Origin: Acorus gramineus
Taxonomy: Eukaryota > Streptophyta > Magnoliopsida > Acorales > Acoraceae
NCBI GenBank assembly: GCA_030737835.1
Contig: JAUJYN010000040.1
Coordinates: 662,810-726,809 of the forward strand
DNA: 64,000 bases
Direction of reading: 5' to 3'
The first letter of the stretch is position 1; every line of letters starts with the position of its first letter. A program made the position numbers and the translations under genes. Below are positions 11,295 through 22,426 of the stretch, in pieces. The notes under the pieces are model-generated. The model was not told the origin of the DNA. It saw only the letters and a program-made list of their open reading frames with translations, and did not search any database.

Positions 11295-12220
11295 GTAAGC
11301 TCTTTTTCCTCTTCTTTTTGGCTTAGATGCTTGTTAGGAGGGGGGTTTTGAGGTTGGGTGGTCGTCGGCGGCTGTGGGTGGCTGTCGGAGGTGGTTGGGG
11401 GCGGTCGGAGGCCGTTGGTGGCCGATGGGTGGTGGTAGAGGTGCTCGGGCAAGGTGGATGGTGGTCTCGGGCAGCAGGCAGCACAGGCAGCAGCACAGGC
11501 GCAGCAGGCGGAACAGCTGGCAGGGCGCGCGCGTGCGTGCGTGCGGGCGTGCGCTCGGGTGGAGCTGGAGGCCAGCAGGGCATGCGTGCTGGGTGTGCGG
11601 GTGCTGGGCATGAGGGCGCTGGGCGTGCAGGAGCTGGGCGTGCTGGGCGCTGGGCGATGCTGGGTGCTGGTCGAGTAGGCACTGCGTGTAGGGCGTTGTG
11701 CGGGGTGCACGGGGAGCGCTGCGCAGGGGCGCAGGCATGCTGTGCGCGCGCGCGGCGAGTCGGTGGAGTGCTGGGCGAGCCGGTGGCGCGCGCGGGGGTG
11801 CGCGTGGAGCGCGGAGAGGCAGCGGAGGTGCGCGCGGGGTGCGCGTGGGGCATGGCACTGGGCGCGCGGGGCGTGCGGTGTGCTCGCGGGCCAGCGCGGG
11901 GCGTGCGGGTGCGCGCGGGCTGCTGCGATGGGGCGCAGTGGGCGCGCGATGCACCCAGAAGGCTCGGCGGCGTGTCCAGGCGGCGGGCAGGGGCCCGGCG
12001 GTGCGCCTGGGTGCGCGGGCTGAGGCGCGGCGGTGCATCCGGGGCTCGGGTGGCCGTGCGGGTGGTTGCCGGGGGTGTGGGAGTGAGTCGGGGTGCTCGG
12101 GCTAGCGTGCGTACGGGGCGTATGCACGTTCGCCCGAGTGTTGGGTGTTTATTTGTATGTTTTTGTGTACTTTGTGGTATTTGTGGATTTTACTCACCAA
12201 GTTGATACCCTGTCTTGCAG
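11295..12220 (+). other. Intron-like GC-rich segment inside LTR J
   Basis: Starts CTTG|GTAAGC and ends TACTCACC...TCTTGCAG|ATCTTGACGG. Between the sites lies about 0.9 kb, most of it (11330-12120) extremely GC-rich and CpG-dense. Element E's LTRs read straight from CTTG to ATCTTGACGG at this point (50585/50586 and 55673/55674). The segment therefore behaves as a GT-AG intron. Long frames within it on both strands (11189-12127 minus, 11327-12205 plus) are A/R/G- or P-rich composition artefacts. Confidence 0.75.
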
Positions 12221-13129
12221 ATCTTGACGGACGGTCGCGCGATGACCCGACTTCCGGTGAGTGGGACAACCCAACCCAGTTTGGGAGGCGCTACATGCAT
12301 TTGGGCGTGTACCGTCCTCCCCTGGGGCACATAGTTAATATTAACTGTTTTATTGTAATCCATGCAAGCATGATTTATGTGTAGAATGCATGCCACCCTA
12401 GACTTGTATGTTAGGGACTTGCACCCTTAGGATATGTGCATGAGCCGTGCATCCTGTCACCTCGTTATCATGCTAGGAAAGCCCCGACCTATGCATGCGT
12501 CCTATTAGTTTGATCTATTCAATTAAATGCAAGCTTGTGTTATTATTAGCATGCCTTGGGAATATAAGGGGGCCTTGCGAGGTTAACATTGAGACCCGGG
12601 TTAGGGTACTCCGTGTTCCTTGTTTGGTTGGCGGGATGTCCTACATCGGGACCTCAGGTTGCCCTCCCAAGGTCTCTTTTCCTCATTATTATTATCTTAT
12701 GTATTCCCCGCATCTTGGTTATGCGCGCTGGAGGAATTCTGAAGAATTCAAGACATTAGAGTTATAGAGATGTGCTGTCAGCGGATCCGAGTGGATCATA
12801 TGCGATGGATAGGCTGTTCTGTTCCCTTCGTTGGATCCGTGTAGAGACTACCTCAGCGTTAGAAAGGTTGTCCCATGCAGGGGCTCCCATCAGTAGGCAC
12901 CTCCTGATTTGGTAGATGGACTGTGCCGAATGTGGGAGTGGCCAAACAACCTACGGAGTGGGGAGAGACTATCGGTGGACCAAGGGTGACCAACAGCCTA
13001 GTCAGTCCCAAGAGCCTATGTCACCTATTGAGGGGTGAGGGTGTGGTGGGCCGGCGATGCGACGACCCACTGGATTGTGTAAGGATGATTATCAGCCTAT
13101 TAAGTCCCAACATCCTTTGTCACCTATTG

Positions 13130-13151
13130 AGGGGTGAGGGTGAGGGTGAGG
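13130..13151 (+). repeat. TGAGGG repeat / G-quadruplex motif in LTR J
   Basis: Four runs of three or four G separated by TGA (13130-13133, 13137-13139, 13143-13145, 13149-13151). The same TGAGGG runs recur in the E, F, H, I, C and D LTRs, so the motif is a conserved LTR component and not a telomere fragment. Confidence 0.7.
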
Positions 13152-13714
13152 GTATGGTGGTTTGGCGATGTACGAACCCCCGGATTAGTGTTGTTTATGC
13201 CACTTTGAGGCTAGTGACTTGATTAAATGTGGTTAATATAAACTGTATGCATGGGTTGTGCTATTCACTGAGCGTGTGGCTCACCCCTCGCATAATTATT
13301 TTCCCCAGTGATTACCGAGGCGGACTTGAAGGAGGAGCTTCCCGAGCGACTACACCAGTAGCGGAGTAGCGCCACGTCCCTCGAGTTTTGAGGCCATCAG
13401 CATCCTTCTCTTTCATTGTATGTATATATTTATGTGCTTGGGCACCTAGTATGGATCGTATGTGGATATATATTGTGGATATATTGGCTCTCACAGGACG
13501 TATGATTATGTATCGAGTCTGTAAAGTGTTGTTGATTTACAGATTCAGTCTTTTAGCTTCCGCTTTTCTGTGTATACATCATGTCAGCCTTTTGTTGTCT
13601 GTGTTGTCTTTCTAGCTGTTGTTTATGGTATTATTGATCTCCTGTATTGACTGCTGATATCATGTATACCCTTGCCGCGTCCCGGGGACGGCCGCCCTGG
13701 GGCGTGACAGTATG

Positions 13715-14060
13715 AGTTTGCAGTAGAGTTAGTCGAGCTTTCCATGTCTGATTTTGACGTCATCCTGGGGATGGATTGGCTCTCTACTTGCCATGCCAAC
13801 ATCGACTGCTTTGCAAAAACAGTGGTGTTCCAATCCCTGGTCGAAGGACCTTTCAGTTTATGGGCGATAGGGACCAAGCTCCAATGGGGTTTGTGTCCTC
13901 CCTCCGAGCATGGAAGCTCCTCCACAGCGGATGCGAGGGTTATTTGGCATATGTTTCAGCTGTCGATACACCCTTGAAGGCAGGTATCAGTGAGACTCCG
14001 GTCATGGCGGATTACCCTTTGGTCTTTCCTGACGATCTTCCGGGACTACCACCGGACCGT
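13715..14060 (+). pseudogene. Element B protease, C-terminal part (fossil)
   Basis: The reading resumes after LTR J with [23 protein letters not shown], the conserved [10 protein letters not shown] block at the end of Ty3/gypsy proteases. It then runs into the linker before reverse transcriptase (a [15 protein letters not shown] stretch near 14031-14075). Confidence 0.75.
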
Positions 14061-15360
14061 GAGATCAAGTTTGAGATCAATCTGGTTCTGGGTACCGAGC
14101 CGATTTTAAAGGCTCTGTATCGGATGGCTTCTGCCGAACTGCGTGTGCTCAAGGAGCAATTGGAAGAATTGCTGGAGAAGGGGTTTGCACGTTCGAGTGT
14201 GTCTCCTTGGGGAGCCCCCATCTTATTCGTGAAGAAGAAGGATGGTTCGCTATGTCTTTGTATTGATTACAGGCAGCTAAACCAGCGGACAGTAAAGAAC
14301 AAGTACCCCCTCCCGCGAATTGACGATCTGTTTGACTAGCTTCAGGGAGCTTGTGTCTTCTCCAAGATCGATCTTCGCTCGGGGTACTATCAATTGAAGA
14401 TCTGTGAATCAGATATTTCGAAGACGGCCTTTCGAACCCGCTACGGACATTATGAGTTTCTAGTGCTACCGTTTGGGTTGATGAATGCACCGGCGGCCTT
14501 CATGGATCTTATGAACCGGGTGTTTAGGCCCTTTCTAGACTCCTTCGTGGTTGTCTTCATTGATGACATCTTGGTCTACTCAAGGAGCCATGAGGAGCAT
14601 GCAGCCCACCTTCGCACTGTCTTGGAGACTTTGGCTCGACATCAATTGTACGCCAAGTTCAGCAAGTGCGAGTTTTGGTTGGAACGTGTGGCCTTTTTGG
14701 GCCATGTAATTTCCGGTGAGGGCATATCCGTGGACCCGGAGAAAACTCTCGCTGTGGCAAATTGGTGGCGACCATCGAATCCCACAGAGATTCGGAGTTT
14801 CCTGGGATTGGCAATTTACTACTGGAGATTTGTGGAGGGATTCTCCAAGATTGCTATTCCCCTGACCCGCCTTACACGGAAGGATGTTCGGTTTGAGTGG
14901 TTCCCAGCTTGTGAGGAGAGCTTCCTGGAGTTGAAGCGAAGGCTCACATCAGCACCAGTTCTTACCATTCCATCTGGGAGCGATGGCTTCGCAGTCTACT
15001 CAGATGCGTCGCGGTTGGGGTTGGGCTGTGTCTTGATGCAACATGGTAAGGTGGTGGCTTACGCATCACGTCAGTTGAAGCCCCATGAACAGAATTACCC
15101 CACCCACGACTTGGAGCTAGTAGCGATTATCTTCGCGGTGAAAATTTGGGGGCATTATCTGTATGGTGAGCAATTTGAACTCTTCACGGACCACAAGAGC
15201 CTTACATATTTGCAATCCCAGCCAGAGCTCAACATGCGTCAGCGACTTTGGATTGAGTTGCTGAAGGACTATGACTGCGACATTGGTTACCATCCAAGTA
15301 AGGCAAATGTCGTGGCCGATGCTCTCAGCAGGCAGCCACTGGGCTTGATTTCTCATCTAG
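14060..15360 (+). pseudogene. Element B reverse transcriptase and RNase H (fossil)
   Basis: Readable motifs in order: [91 protein letters not shown] and [11 protein letters not shown] (near 14558-14590). The RNase H follows with [15 protein letters not shown], then [14 protein letters not shown] and ADALSRQP. Most of this sits in one open stretch of 474 codons (14394-15818) that continues into integrase. Motif wording is that of Tekay/Del chromoviruses and is very close to element I. Broken overall, with few breaks in this part. Confidence 0.85.
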
Positions 15361-15589
15361 TAGTCCGTCGTTGGCGACTATTGGAGGAGGCCGCGAATTT
15401 GTTGAGCTTTAAGGTGACACGTACTAGCAGTTTGTTGGCTCGACTGGTGGTTCAGCCTGTTTTGCTGGATGAGATCCGCGTGGTGCAAGGGCGGGATCCT
15501 CACTTCCTGGTCATATCAGAAGGCATCACCCAAGGTGAGCGACTGGACTATCAAATTGGCGGGGATGGCATCTTGAGATTCAGGGGTAG

Positions 15590-16620
15590 AGTTTGCATTC
15601 CCAATGACACAGAGCTGAAGCAGAAGATCTTGGATGAGGCTCATCGTTCTCGATACATGGTGCATCTTGGTAGCACAAAAATGTATCGGAGCCTCCGTCA
15701 TGGTTACTGGTGGCGTGGTATGAAGGCTGATGTTGGAAGTTTCGTCGCTCGTTGCTTGGTGTGCCAGCAGGTGAAGACGGAGCATCAGCGTCCCGCTGGA
15801 AAAGCTGTAGTCCATTGAGATTCCTCAGTGGAAGTGGGAGCACATTACCATGGACTTTGTGTCGGGCTTGCCAAAGTCACGTTCTGGTCGTCATGCAATT
15901 TGGGTGATCGTCGATCGACTGACCAAGTCTGCACACTTCCTCCACATACGACTCACCGATTCTCTGGACACCTTGGCACGATTATTTATCTTTGAAATTG
16001 TTCGTCTGCACGGTACCCCTGTCAGTATCATTTTTGGATCGAGATGCAAGATTCACTTCGAGGTTCTGGGGTAGTCTTCAGCACGCCCTAGGTACGACCC
16101 TGCATTTCAGTACCGCATTCCATCCGCATACAGACGGCCAGTTAGAGAGGACAATTCTGACTTTAGAGGACATGCTACAGGCATGCGTCCTTGATTTTGG
16201 GGGTAGTTGGGAAGGTCATCTTCCGTTGGTGGAGTTTGCCTATAACAACAGCTACCATTCGAGCATTCAGATGGCACCGTATGAGGCTCTCTACGGTCGT
16301 AGCTGCAGATCTCCCTTGTGTTGGGACGAGGTTGGGGAGCGTCAGCTTGGAGGGTCGGAGATTGTCCAGCGGACCTCTGAGCAATTCAAATTGATTCGGG
16401 AGCGCATCCGCACCGCCCAGAGCTGTCAAAAGAGCTATGCTGATCATCGACGCCGTGACCTCACCTTTGAGGTTGGAGATCATGTGTTTCTGAAGGTGTC
16501 CCTACTTAAGGGCATCTTCCATTTTGGCGTTCGAGGCAAGCTAAGTCCGCGGTTCATTGGCCCATTTTTAGTGCTTGAGCGGATTGGGGAGGTGGCCTAT
16601 AGGGTGGCCTTGCCCCCATA
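15590..16620 (+). pseudogene. Element B integrase (fossil)
   Basis: The N-terminal HHCC zinc finger is readable near 15640-15780 (H...H, then CLVCQQVK). The core has [12 protein letters not shown]-like and RLHGTPVSI stretches and [12 protein letters not shown] near 16120-16150. The C-terminal part has [20 protein letters not shown] and [23 protein letters not shown]. This is the expected order after RNase H. Confidence 0.8.
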
Positions 16621-16624
16621 GCTG

Positions 16625-16891
16625 TTGCACGCTCATGATGTTTTCCATGTATCCCAGTTGAGGCAGTACGTCCATGATCCGTCGCACATCATTGCGCAGC
16701 CTCTCGTTTTCGAGCCGGATTTGTCTTTCGTTGAGCAACCCATCGAGGTCTTAGATCAACGTGAGAAGAGGCACCGCACCAAAACCGTGTCATTGGTCAA
16801 GGTTCATTGGCATCATCGATCGGATGCCAAGGCCACTTGGGAGAGAGAGGAGGTCATGCGTGACTCTTATCTACATCTTTTCCCTTCTTAG
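16625..16891 (+). pseudogene. Element B integrase end with chromodomain (fossil)
   Basis: The reading [19 protein letters not shown] is followed by IEVLDQREKRHRTKTVSLVKVHWHHRSDAKATWE, the chromodomain motif of plant chromoviruses. In the live family it steers integration toward particular chromatin. The stop is 28 bp before the polypurine tract. Confidence 0.8.
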
Positions 16892-16918
16892 TTTATAATT
16901 TTGGGGACAAAATTTCCT

Positions 16919-16931
16919 AAGGAGGGGAGAA
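16919..16931 (+). other. Element B polypurine tract
   Basis: AAGGAGGGGAGAA immediately before the 3' LTR start at 16932; the expected primer site for plus-strand cDNA. Confidence 0.85.
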
Positions 16932-17506
16932 TGTTAAGTTTGTGTCATTTTGGAATTTATAATATGGGTGTTATTGTCACGCCCCAGGGCGGCCGTCCCC
17001 GAGACGTGGCAATAATAAAATATCAGCTATCAATACTTGAGGTCAATAAAAACTCCAACAACAACACACAAAGTGGCAAAGCAAGGATAATGATAACTGA
17101 CTGAAAAGCAGAAGCATAATATATAAACAATGTTTGTAAACCAAAAACATTATTACAGACTCGAATACACAATCACTGTCCTGTGAGAGCCAAGTCTAGA
17201 TCAAAGAAAATACAACCTGTGCCACATGCACGATTTACAATACATACAATGACTCTAGGACTGCTGACAGCCTCGCACTCGCCACCCGCCGGAAGAACGC
17301 ACCACGCCCATAAGACCACACCACAGAAAAGTTCCAGCTCCACGCCCAACACTGCCCCTGGAAAGAAACAGTATTCGAGTGGTGAGCAATAAGCTCAGTG
17401 AGTGGCTGGAAACCAATCACCATACAACAGTTCAATACATAACAATTCCCCTTCAAGTTAAACATTGGTGGAAACCCATGGATAACAAGGTCACGCGGCG
17501 GCGCGA

Positions 17507-17732
17507 CCAACCTCACCCTCACTCCCGGAGGGAGACTCTTGGGACTTTTAGGGAGAGACCATACCGTTGGTCGAAGAGACCCGGGATTACTGGTCCACAC
17601 AACACTACTGGATCACCAACCTCACCCTCACCCTCACTCCCGGAGGGAGACTCTTGGGACTTTTGGGGAGAGACCATACCGTTGGTCGAGGAGACCCGGG
17701 ATTACTGGTCTACGCAACACTACTGGATCATC
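17507..17732 (-). repeat. Two-copy ~115-bp tandem duplication in C LTR
   Basis: The unit running from CCAACCTCACCCTCAC to ACTACTGGATCA occurs twice in a row, and a related pair sits in the right LTR near 22965-23195. It carries CCCTCA runs and the phrase GGAGAGACCATACCGTTGG. In H the related phrase forms 43-bp repeats. Confidence 0.75.
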
Positions 17733-18046
17733 TACATCGAGATAACTGCCCAACGATGTCTTTAAACATCGATGCGAGACCGGACCCAACAACTATGGGA
17801 ACGGACGAACAACGAATGGGTCGCGAGGCGACGTGTCTTCACCTCATCCTCACCCTCACTCCCGGAGGGAGACTCTTGGGACTTTTGGAAGAGACTTAGA
17901 CTGCTCTACACCCTTAGTCCACCGGTAGCCCTTTCCCCCGCGTAGCCTCTACCTGGTATACTCCCACGATCAGTACGCTTCCGAATGCATCGGTGGTACC
18001 TACGGATGGGAGCCTTCTGTCAGGACAACTTTTCCAACGCCGGGGA

Positions 18047-19216
18047 TGTTATATATGTGTCACTTTTAGCCTTTTGGTCACCTTTGGGACATTTCTGGCA
18101 GTTTTCCAATTTTTCTTTTTTTCGATCGGAACCGCTAAAATTTTGGACTTTTAGCTATCTGCATGAGCTCGAGAGCTCCGATTTAAAATCTAACTGCGCA
18201 TTATGAGTCCTGGTGCCATTTCGAGCCACTCACGAAAATTTCATCGAATTCCGGTAACGTTTTAGAAATTTGGCAGTTCCGAATGGTATTCGGGTTTTGA
18301 CCGATTTGGAATGTCAAAGGGGGGCTTGACCAAGTCAAATTTGACCATTGACTTGGTCAAACCTTTTTGTTTTTCACCAACCCTTTATTTTTTCATTAAT
18401 GAGTGTGTGTGTGTGAGTGTGTGTGTGTGTGTGTGGTCACTAGTGTTAGGCGTCCCCTTCAATCCCCATCTCCCTCTCCCTCTCCCTCTCACTCACTCCT
18501 TCACTCCCTCTTCCTTCCCCATTTGTTCCAAATAGAGGTAGTAGAAGAAGAAGAAGAAGAAGAAGAAAGACCTAGAGAGGGGAAGTGAAGGTATGTGTGT
18601 GTGCAACTTTTGTGTGGTGTTTGTTTTTGTTTCCCTTCTCTCTATCTCCCTCTCATGCCTTCCCTCCCCACCTCTGTTTTCAGCCATCAAGGGCTTGTGA
18701 GTGGCTGAGAAGGTGGTGGTCTTGGTGGTGGCGGTTGTGGTGGTTTGGTGCGCAAAGGGCACCCGAGCTTCCCTCCTTTTTCCTTCCCCTCCTTTTTGGT
18801 AAGTCCTCCTCCTCCCTTAGCTTTGTTTAGATGATTGTTAGGGTTTTTAAGTGGTCAAGCTTGCCTTGCATAGGTGGTAGGGGGTGTGGGTGGGCTGAGG
18901 AGGGGGTGGAAGGGGTTTGGGCGCGCGCGCGCGGGGCCATCCGCCCGCGTGCGCGCGCAGAGGGGCGCTGGCGGGCGCAGACGAGCGCGCTGGCGGGCAC
19001 GCGCGCGCGGGGTTCTGCACGGGCGCTCGGTGCGCGCGAGGCGCGCTGGCTGGACGCGCGCGCACGCGGGCAGGCGCGCGGCAGTGCGCCAAGGGTGCAG
19101 GGGCGCATGCGTGCGTGCGCGTGCGGGGGGCCATGCGTGTGGCTGCCCGAGGGTTCGGGTGGGTGTCGGGGCACTCGGACTCGCGTGCGTACGTGCGTGT
19201 TCGCATGCGTGCTCGC
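18047..19216 (+). mobile_element. G: truncated LTR of the I family inside C's left LTR
   Basis: Starts TGTTATATATGTGTCAC and follows the start of element I's LTR (GCCTTTTGGTCACC, then the TCGATCGGAACCGC block). It includes a splice-donor-like GGTAAGTCC (intron start near 18799) and runs into the GC-rich segment, where C LTR sequence resumes near 19217. The other LTR end and a target duplication are not visible, so the copy is partial. Confidence 0.75.
18406..18437 (+). repeat. (TG)n microsatellite in LTR G
   Basis: Run of GTGTGTG units around 18406-18435. The corresponding (CA)n appears in both LTRs of element I near 32120-32155 and 39350-39378, so it is an inherited LTR feature that varies in length. 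Confidence 0.8.
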
Positions 19217-21885
19217 AGCCATAACTTCCTCAATATAGCTCCGAATTGCACAATTCAAAGTCCACTGGAAAGCCAAGATGATTATCTACAACTTTCATGT
19301 TTATGCTCAGATTAAATAACCCCTCCAGCTATTCCGAAATGAGAGCTAAACATTGAACAGGGATGCTGCCAGAATTTTTCATCCCCGGGGTATACTTGGA
19401 GAAATACCCATAACTTTTACTACATGAATCCAGTTGATCTAATTCCACTTTTGTATGCAAGCTAACTCAAAACTGTGCATCTCATGATAAAATTATATTT
19501 ATACCTCTTCATCTTGGATTTTAACAAAATTAAATCCAAATACCAAATCGGAAATGCATAACTTCTAGGAGAAAAATTATGTAGCCAAATTTTCAATCAG
19601 AGCTCTCCGACTCCTGTAGGTGGCTAAAACCCCATATTTTAGCGACTCCGATAAAAAAATAAGGCTCCAAATGACACAGGCATAACATTCTCCCCCCCTT
19701 AGGAAATTTAGTCCTCGAAATTTAAGGAAACCTAAAGGTAAGACTGAATGTAGCAAGTATCACGCATAGACCTTTTGCTTCCAAGTGGTCTATGCACCAG
19801 ACTGGCGCCTACCGACACACTCTAATCAAAGGAACGGTCTTAGCGTAGAGCATCTTCCAATATTGGTCCTTGACCTCGATCCACTACTCCACGAATGACA
19901 AATCTACCTCGAGGATGAGGCAGTCGAACGGAATGACATGAGCAGAATTGTGGATGTAACACCTCAGCCATGAGACAAGGACGACGTCGTGGGCATGAGC
20001 TAGCTGTGGGGGAAAGGCTACATGACAAGCCACCTCCCCAATCCACTCAAAGATGAGAAACGGTCCGATGAAGGGCCGACTCAGCTTGCCCCGAACGTCG
20101 AAACGGAGGGTGCCCTTAAACCCGGACACCTTCAGGAAACATAGTCGCCAAACCCGAAGGTAAGCTCCTGCGACGATGACTTGCGTAGCCCTTCTGTCGG
20201 TTCTGGGAGGTGCAGATGCACACATGAACCAACCTGGCCACTACAAGGTCAAATAAATAACTTGTGGCCCCTCCAGCTGGTGCTCCTCAACCGTCCCAAC
20301 ACAAGGGAGATATAAAACTGCGCCTGTAGAGTGCCTTTCACAGTACCATCAGGATGTTCGAATGGCAGTCGTCTTGCAGGCATACCCCAAAAAATTGGCG
20401 GTGCCTCACCCAACTGCCCTTATCATTGAGCACGCAAGCACTTAAAATGTCCTCCAAGGTCTGAATCGTCATCTTTGTCTGGCTGTCCATCGGCGATGAA
20501 ACGCTATACTTAAATGGAGGCTCGCGCCAAAGCCTGCCAAGGCTGCGCCACAACCTCAAAGTAACCCTCGCGTCTCAACCGAAAATAGCACCGACCGGTG
20601 TGCCATGAACACGAACAATCGCGAAGGTCAAAACCCACGTCAAGGTGTCCAGAGACTCAATCGGTCAGATTAGGGAGGGAAGCGCGGACTTAGTCAGCCG
20701 ATCAATGATCACCTAGACGGCGTTGTGACCCGAACGTGACATTAGCGAGTCCGCAACAATTCCTGCTAACCCACTCCTACGTCCACTGAGGAATATCCAT
20801 GGACTGACGCTTTCCAACGCGATGATGATTCTCGAACTTTGCCTGAGGGCATGCCAACCTTGGGAAACAAGGTCACCCATATCGCCTTTTCATCGCACCA
20901 CAGCAATCTCAATGAAGACTACCCCAAAGTAGTCCACGGAAGCCCAATAAAACTTTTGAGATCCACGAAGGCATCCGGCGCATTCGTCAACCCCGATGGC
21001 AGTACTTAAAACTCATAGTGCCCGAAACGGTCATGAAAGGCCATCTACAGGATGTCCAACTCCCGGATCTCCAACTTGTGGTACCCTTGTGCGAAGATTG
21101 ATCTAACAGAAGACACTCGCTCCCAGAGCTAGTCAAATAGATCATCAATTCACAGCAAGGGGGTACCTAATCTTCAATCCTCACGGGAAGATCAAAACAA
21201 CACCTCAAACAATTACGTCCAGATTCTGCTCCTCGAGCATGGCTGGCGCTCATGATGACACTTACACGCTTGGTAAGCCGCTCAACCGTACTTAATCCAC
21301 AAGACACGCAATAAGGGTCGTCGAACCTCGACAATGCCTATGCGACGTCATGTATCTGATAAGGCGGTTGAGTCTCATCACGAACGTTAGCATGGCGTCT
21401 CCTCATTTGCGACCAATGTGGGGCAAAACGTCACAGTATCCACAACTGTGCTTCACATGCCACAAGAGATAGGTCGCTCAACTATAACCATTGAAACTCC
21501 AGCATCTTGCAGTCCATGGGCAGATTCATCACAGGGAGTCCATGCTCTCGACATCATCCAGTAGCACTCTCCCGGTGTGGCCTCTACCTGGTAGCCTCCC
21601 AAGCCCACTATCTCTGCCATATGGGCGCACCAACAAGCATAGTATCTGGGAACACCTCACAGGGCTCTGGCCTCAACCGGGCAGCTACAACGCACAATGA
21701 TATATCGAAGCGACTCCAGATGCCACTATGGAACCCTGTCCACAAGCGATCGCCCACCAAGATGCAATAGGACGCACCCAATCCTGATCGTATGCATCAC
21801 CACTCGCTACAGCACCTTCCAAGTAAGAGGAAAAATCCATCATCATATTGATGCTTCAAAGGTATTCCTTGACTGGGAAAAGAAA

Positions 21886-21990
21886 CCTTGGGAGGGCACC
21901 CTGAGGTCCTGATATAGGATATCCCGACAACCAAACAAGGAACACGGAGTACCCTAGCCCGGGTCTCAACGATGACCCCGCAAGGCCCCT
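21886..21990 (-). repeat. Conserved ~105-bp LTR block inside element C's interior
   Basis: Reverse complement contains GAGACCCGGGCTAGGGTACT and CTTGTTTGGTTGTCGGGATA, and ends CCCTCCCAAGG. The same block lies in the LTRs of J (12567-12672), E (50930-51039, 56027-56132) and F (twice), and inside E's interior (54316-54421). Confidence 0.75.
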
Positions 21991-22414
21991 TAATCCTGAG
22001 TAGGAAGGCTGGAAGAAGACATCACCCCTTAATGAGCAATACGCCACATCCTCAACACTTGAAACTGGCGCTGCACGCGAACTCAATGGTTACCAGCAAT
22101 ACCGATGCACGGGAAAGAGCTCCATTATCGAGACGCAATCCATACCTTAGAAATTACGACCACTTCATCACTATCATACTACTGGGCTGGAATCTCCTGC
22201 CCAAGCCTTAATCCACAACAAGGGATCCAACAACTGACCCTATTCAGTCGACCAAGTCGACAACTTAAGGGTGGGTCTAGGGGGGTCACGTCCACGTCAA
22301 CGGATGCGAGGAGGCATGTCAGCAACCTAAGATAACTTCTGAAACAAGAGTACTCGGATGACAATCCTACGACTCATCATCTATACGACTAGACTTAGGC
22401 TCTAACAGGACCAG

Positions 22415-22426
22415 GCTCTGATACCA
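22415..22426 (-). other. Element C primer binding site (tRNA-iMet)
   Basis: GCTCTGATACCA on the + strand is the reverse complement of TGGTATCAGAGC. It lies five bases inside the right LTR boundary. Confidence 0.9.

Larger units (their letters stand above)
10531..13709 (+). mobile_element. J: solo LTR of an E-family element inserted in element B
   Basis: TG...CA ends (TGTTATATATGTG ... GGGGCGTGACA) with the 5-bp target duplication GTATG at 10526-10530 and 13710-13714. No internal region is present, so this is a solo LTR of 3,179 bp left after LTR-LTR recombination. Its two ends match the LTR of element E closely. It differs by carrying the GC-rich segment 11295-12220 that E lacks. Confidence 0.92.
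16975..19687 (-). repeat. Element C 3' LTR (left copy), mosaic with LTR G
   Basis: Pieces 16975-18046 and about 19217-19687 match the two ends of the right C LTR. Between them lies truncated LTR G. On the minus strand the LTR starts TGTTATGCCTGTGTCAT and ends GGGGCGTGACA. The inner 470 bp is AT-rich and contains a stretch also found at 25718-25820 and 29496-29865. Confidence 0.8.

Noticed and set aside
11189-12205. Long open frames on both strands in the GC-rich part of LTR J (312 aa minus, 292 aa plus)
   Set aside because: Overlapping frames on both strands with repetitive A/R/P/G/H composition follow from GC-rich sequence with few stop codons. The region varies in length between copies and is absent from E.
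13120-13160. Telomere-like repeats
   Set aside because: TGAGGG is not the plant telomere unit (TTTAGGG). The runs are short and lie at the same position in each LTR.
17507-17732. CRISPR-like array of repeated phrases in the C LTR
   Set aside because: The repeats are contiguous tandem duplications without unique spacers, in a plant LTR.
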